Shown piece by piece: positions 5,642 to 8,235 of a stretch of DNA of 8,235 bases. The stretch is from the NCBI GenBank assembly GCA_021808985.1, contig JAKBAQ010000120.1, positions 1 to 8,235 on the forward strand, read 5' to 3'. This stretch comes from Pseudomonadota bacterium. Its GTDB lineage: Bacteria > Pseudomonadota > Alphaproteobacteria > Acetobacterales > Acetobacteraceae. The position numbers and the translations under genes are program-made. Position 1 is the stretch's first letter, and every line of letters starts with the position of its first letter. Below the pieces are notes generated by a model that was not told the origin of the DNA, searched no databases, and saw nothing but the letters and a program-made list of their open reading frames with translations.

Positions 5642-7408
5642 TTATATTTTGGCGGTGGCCGCGGCCAGCCACGCCGCGTCATCCGCGCGCAACAGCGGCG
5701 CAAGCACCGCATACACGCGCGCATGGTAGGCATTCAGCCACGCCAGCGCCGCGGCGCTGAGCAGCGCCGGCTCTATGAGCGCGCGGTCGAACGGCGCCAG
5801 TGTCAGCGTCTCAAAGCACAGGAACTTGCGCGCCGCCCCGTCAAAATCCGCCGGCCGCACCAGCACGAGGTTCTCCATGCGGATACCGTAAGCCCCCGGC
5901 AGATAAAAGCCCGGCTCATTGGAGAGTATCATCCCCGCCTGCAACGCCACCGGCTTCGCGGCGCGCGAGATACCAGCCGGCCCCTCATGCACCGAGAGAT
6001 AAGAGCCCACCCCATGCCCGGTGCCATGGTCATAATCCAGCCCCGCCCGCCAAAGCTCCGCGCGGGCGAAAGCGTCCAGATGCGCGCCCGCCACCCCTTC
6101 GGGAAACACCACCCCCGCCAGCGCGATATGCCCGGCCAGCACCCGGGTCACATGCGCGCGCACCGCATCGGGCGCGGGGCCCGGGCCGGTCCATACGGTG
6201 CGGGTGATATCAGTGGTGCCATCGAGATACTGCCCGCCGCTATCGATGAGATAAACCTCATCGGCCCGTATGGCGCGGTTGCTCCCCGGCGTAACCCTGT
6301 AATGGATGATGGCGCCATGCTCCCCCGCGCCTGAAATCGCGGGAAAGCTCTCACCCCGGAAATTCTCCTCCCGCGCGCGCTCCGCCAGCAGCCTCTCAGC
6401 GGCTGAAATCTCGCTCTCCCCGCCCGCCCGCGCGGCCTTCGCCAGCCAGGCCAGAAAGCGAACCATGGCCGCCCCATCGCGCCGGTGCGCCGCGCGCGCC
6501 CCGTCCTGTTCCACGGCATTTTTCAAGGCCCGCGGCAGCGCCACCAGGTCCGGCGCCTCGGCTATTTTGGCGCCCGCCTCCGCCAGCCTGGTTTTAAACC
6601 AAACCGGCATGGCCGCCGGATCATAACGCACGGTTTTGCCCGCCAGCCCCGCCAGGGCGGCTGGCAGCGCGTCGCGTCCGGCCAGGGCCACATCCGGGCC
6701 CAGATGCGCCCGCGTCCCGGCGGGGAGCTTTTCCCCCGCCATGAACAAGCTCGCCCTGGCATCCGCGAACAACAGCGCGAACCCGAGCGCAACCGGCGTG
6801 AACTCAACATCCGCCCCCCGGATATTGAACAGCCATGCCAGCCCCGCGGGGTCTGAGATAATGGCCGCATCCTGCCCGGCCTCGCGCAACGCGGCGCCCA
6901 GCCGGGCGCGCTTGGCCCCGGCGCTCTCGCCGGCAAAATTGTCCGGGTGCGGCACGGCGGGCGCCATCGGCGGGGCGGGCCGCTCGGCCCATATCTCATC
7001 CACCGGGTTGCCCGTGGTCGCCACCATGTTCGTGGCGGCAAAGCGCGCCAGCCCATCGGCGCTCATCAGCCAGGGGTCATAGCCTATGGCGAGCCCCTTG
7101 GCATGCCGCGCCAGCCAGTCCTCCGGCTTGGTCTCAAGCATATGCAGCCGCTCCCACAAAGCCGGGTCGGTCTGCTGCGCCAGCTGCAAGGTGTAGCGGC
7201 CATCCGAGAACACCGCCGCAATGTCCGGCAGCACAATCGCCAGCCCGGCGCTGCCGCTAAAACCGGTGATAAACTCCAGCCGCTCGGCTGCCTTGGGCAC
7301 ATACTCCCCCAAATGCTCATCGGCCCGCGGAATCAAAAACCCATCCAGCCCCCGCGCCTTCAGGGCGGCGCGCAAGGCGGCCAACCGGGAATCATGCTCT
7401 GACATCAT
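5642..7408 (-). CDS. pepP: Xaa-Pro aminopeptidase (aminopeptidase P, M24B)
   Basis: A 588-residue cytoplasmic metallopeptidase that removes an N-terminal residue preceding proline. It has the large three-part architecture: two creatinase-like N-terminal domains (about 1-300) and the catalytic pita-bread domain (about 305-540), followed by a C-terminal extension of the kind seen in long aminopeptidases P. The five expected metal ligands can be placed: Asp389 in LIDSGGQYLDGTTDITRT, Asp400 in the same motif, His465 in HGTGHGVG, Glu498 in SNEPGFY and Glu512 in IRMENLVLV. His474 in SVHEGP matches the conserved second active-site His. The start at 7408 is supported by GAAGGA at 7420-7415, six bases upstream; a second ATG follows directly at 7405. 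It is divergent from the DUF1127 gene and followed by thpR. It is longer than E. coli PepP (about 440 residues), as expected for this subfamily. Confidence 0.94.
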   Translation of the reverse strand: MMSEHDSRLAALRAALKARGLDGFLIPRADEHLGEYVPKAAERLEFITGFSGSAGLAIVLPDIAAVFSDGRYTLQLAQQTDPALWERLHMLETKPEDWLARHAKGLAIGYDPWLMSADGLARFAATNMVATTGNPVDEIWAERPAPPMAPAVPHPDNFAGESAGAKRARLGAALREAGQDAAIISDPAGLAWLFNIRGADVEFTPVALGFALLFADARASLFMAGEKLPAGTRAHLGPDVALAGRDALPAALAGLAGKTVRYDPAAMPVWFKTRLAEAGAKIAEAPDLVALPRALKNAVEQDGARAAHRRDGAAMVRFLAWLAKAARAGGESEISAAERLLAERAREENFRGESFPAISGAGEHGAIIHYRVTPGSNRAIRADEVYLIDSGGQYLDGTTDITRTVWTGPGPAPDAVRAHVTRVLAGHIALAGVVFPEGVAGAHLDAFARAELWRAGLDYDHGTGHGVGSYLSVHEGPAGISRAAKPVALQAGMILSNEPGFYLPGAYGIRMENLVLVRPADFDGAARKFLCFETLTLAPFDRALIEPALLSAAALAWLNAYHARVYAVLAPLLRADDAAWLAAATAKI

Positions 7409-7482
7409 GGATTATCCTTCGTCATGCGCCCATCGCATGGCTGCGCTGGCGGCAAAACTTGCCTGCAAATGCCCCGGCCATG

Positions 7483-7502
7483 TTATGTGCAGTGCAGCAT
7501 AA
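7483..7502. promoter_or_regulatory. Imperfect inverted repeat in the pepP / DUF1127 divergent promoter region
   Basis: TTATGTGCAGTGCAGCATAA has TTATG...CATAA ends separated by ten bases that are a direct repeat of TGCAG. It lies near the middle of the 149-base gap between pepP and the DUF1127 gene. Each end gives a -10-like ATAA, on the plus strand (CATAAA, 7498-7503) and on the minus strand (CATAAC). No convincing -35 was found for either direction. It could be an operator or overlapping divergent promoters; the evidence is sequence symmetry only. Confidence 0.25.
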
Positions 7503-7557
7503 ACGCTGCTGGATCACGTTGAACCGGCCGTTATGCGGAAAAAGACAGGTGACCATC

Positions 7558-7788
7558 ATGACGACCACTATCACGAACCAGTACTCTTTCGGCAAGTTTG
7601 GTGAGCTTATGTTCACGCACCAGCGCCCCCAGGCGGCGGCCGAACGGCACCAGGGCCTGCTGGACGGCTTCAAGTCCTGGCGCAAGCGCCGCGCCGCGCA
7701 AGCCGAGCTTGAGAGCCTCTCTGACCGTGAACTCTCCGACATTGGCCTCAAACGCGCCAATATTCGTGAGGCCGTGAAGGGCCTCTAA
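7558..7788 (+). CDS. Small DUF1127 domain protein
   Basis: A 76-residue basic protein. The DUF1127 signature covers the C-terminal half: a tryptophan in FKSWRKRRAAQAELESL followed by the closing helix SDRELSDIGLKRANIREAV. The N-terminal part is polar and shows no signal peptide or membrane segment. Small arginine-rich DUF1127 proteins are common in alphaproteobacteria, and some (such as CcaF1 of Rhodobacter sphaeroides) have been linked to RNA binding and turnover; that role here is inference. The ATG at 7558 is supported by AGGTGA at 7547-7552, five bases upstream. The frame is open further upstream to 7459, but that stretch has no domain match. It is divergent from pepP and ends in a hairpin terminator shared with the glutamine synthetase gene. 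Confidence 0.88.
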   Translation: MTTTITNQYSFGKFGELMFTHQRPQAAAERHQGLLDGFKSWRKRRAAQAELESLSDRELSDIGLKRANIREAVKGL

Positions 7789-7804
7789 CCCCCCAAAAAC
7801 AAAC

Positions 7805-7834
7805 ACCGGCAGGGCGGCGCGCCGTCCTGCCGGT
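7805..7834. terminator. Strong hairpin terminator between convergent genes
   Basis: The arms ACCGGCAGG (7805-7813) and CCTGCCGGT (7826-7834) are exact complements. They enclose an inner palindrome CGGCGCGCCG, with one G-T position between. On the minus strand the hairpin is followed by GTTTGTTTTTGG, a good U-rich tract, so it terminates the glutamine synthetase transcript 21 bases after its stop. For the DUF1127 transcript on the plus strand no clear T-run follows, so it may act there mainly as a 3' stability hairpin. Confidence 0.7.
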
Positions 7835-7855
7835 CCGGGCCTGCCGCCCCTTTCC

Positions 7856-8235
7856 TCAGCAATCCAGTGTTGCGTTTCGTTCCCACTGGCTCAGATGCGC
7901 GGCATATTCATTCCACTCCGCATGTTTCAGCTTTGCGTATGAGTTGACAAACGCCTCCCCCAGCGCGCCGCGCAAGGTGGCTGATGTCTCGAAGGCGCGC
8001 AGCGCATCCAGCAGGTTCAGCGGCAGCCGCTTGGCGTTTTCCACCTTATGCCCGTCTGTATACATGTTGATATCCAGCCGCGGCCCCGGATCGGCCCGCT
8101 TCGCGATGCCATCGAGCCCGGCGGCGAGTATCCCCGCCTGCAGGAAATACGGGTTGGCCGCACCATCGGCCAGGCGCATCTCAAAGCGCCCGGGCTCGGG
8201 AATGCGGATCATATGCGTCCGGTTATTGCCTGAAT
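7856..8235 (-). CDS. glnT: Glutamine synthetase, type III-like (GlnT), C-terminal part (runs off right edge)
   Basis: The last 126 codons are present and the frame is open to the right edge. The visible part begins SGNNRTHMIRIPEPGRFEMR, which holds the conserved glutamate/ATP-binding NR...R.P motif of the synthetase catalytic domain, followed by ADGAANPYFLQAGILAAGLDGI. This matches the DG.ANPYL..A..LAAGLDGI block of the family and ends in a helical tail. The wording NNRTHMIRIP and RFEMRLADG resembles the GlnT group (class III glutamate-ammonia ligase of rhizobia) more than GlnA type I, which has a Tyr-adenylation tail not seen here. The enzyme condenses glutamate and ammonia using ATP; some GlnT relatives act on other amino acceptors, which cannot be excluded from this fragment. 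A terminator lies 21 bases after the stop. Confidence 0.85.
   Translation of the reverse strand, partial: SGNNRTHMIRIPEPGRFEMRLADGAANPYFLQAGILAAGLDGIAKRADPGPRLDINMYTDGHKVENAKRLPLNLLDALRAFETSATLRGALGEAFVNSYAKLKHAEWNEYAAHLSQWERNATLDC

Noticed and set aside
5562..5672. N-terminal extension of ThpR from a start at 5672
   Set aside because: It would overlap the end of pepP and add 37 residues not found in the family. The start at 5561 has a ribosome binding site and the family N-terminus.
5606..6334. Plus-strand open frame (242 codons) opposite pepP
   Set aside because: It is opposite the catalytic domain of pepP, which has all five metal ligands. The product is Arg/His-rich low-complexity sequence.
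7458..7487. Heat-shock (RpoH-type) promoter for the DUF1127 gene starting at CTTG 7458
   Set aside because: A CTTG is present, but the downstream element CATGTTATG matches the expected -10 region poorly.
7459..7557. N-terminal extension of the DUF1127 protein
   Set aside because: It would add 33 residues with no domain and translate the symmetric promoter-like element. The ATG at 7558 has AGGTGA at the right distance.

Overview
The window is GC-rich, gene-dense DNA with short intergenic gaps. Protein content (a type III-like glutamine synthetase, a DUF1127 protein, a YgiF-like CYTH-CHAD protein) and strong C/G preference at third codon positions point to an alphaproteobacterium. I lean towards Rhodospirillales/Acetobacteraceae, but that rests on overall character, not on a phylogenetic marker. 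No rRNA, tRNA, CRISPR array, integrase or transposase was seen.

Region 1 (1-3149, minus strand) is an exporter operon. In transcription order it holds a possible 18-codon leader ORF, a HlyD/YbhG-type membrane fusion protein, two separate ABC ATPases, and the first 60 residues of an ABC-2 permease that runs off the left edge. It matches the layout of the enterobacterial YbhG-YbhF-YbhS-YbhR exporter, except that the two nucleotide-binding domains fused in YbhF are two genes here. Every junction, including leader to fusion protein, is a 4-bp ATGA overlap, so translation is probably coupled throughout. The two ATPases are unequal: the first has Ala instead of the H-loop His, the second has a degraded signature motif. 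In a head-to-tail dimer both defects fall in the same composite ATP site. Upstream is a good FNR/FixK-type box, placed so that transcription would start just before the leader ORF's ribosome binding site. This suggests control by low oxygen.

Region 2 (about 3215-4966, plus strand) is a divergently transcribed CYTH-CHAD protein of the inorganic triphosphatase (YgiF) type. It is followed by two perfect palindromes in tandem that probably end transcription from both sides.

Region 3 (5028-7408, minus strand) is pepP (Xaa-Pro aminopeptidase) followed by thpR (2'-5' RNA ligase / cyclic phosphodiesterase), possibly one transcript, with a short hairpin between them.

Region 4 (7409-8235) holds a small DUF1127 protein on the plus strand, divergent from pepP, and the C-terminal 126 residues of a glutamine synthetase on the minus strand. 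These two genes converge on a shared hairpin terminator.

The most interesting part is the exporter operon: split, asymmetric ATPases, the ATGA chain, the possible leader peptide and the FNR-like promoter. The remaining genes look like ordinary core genes.
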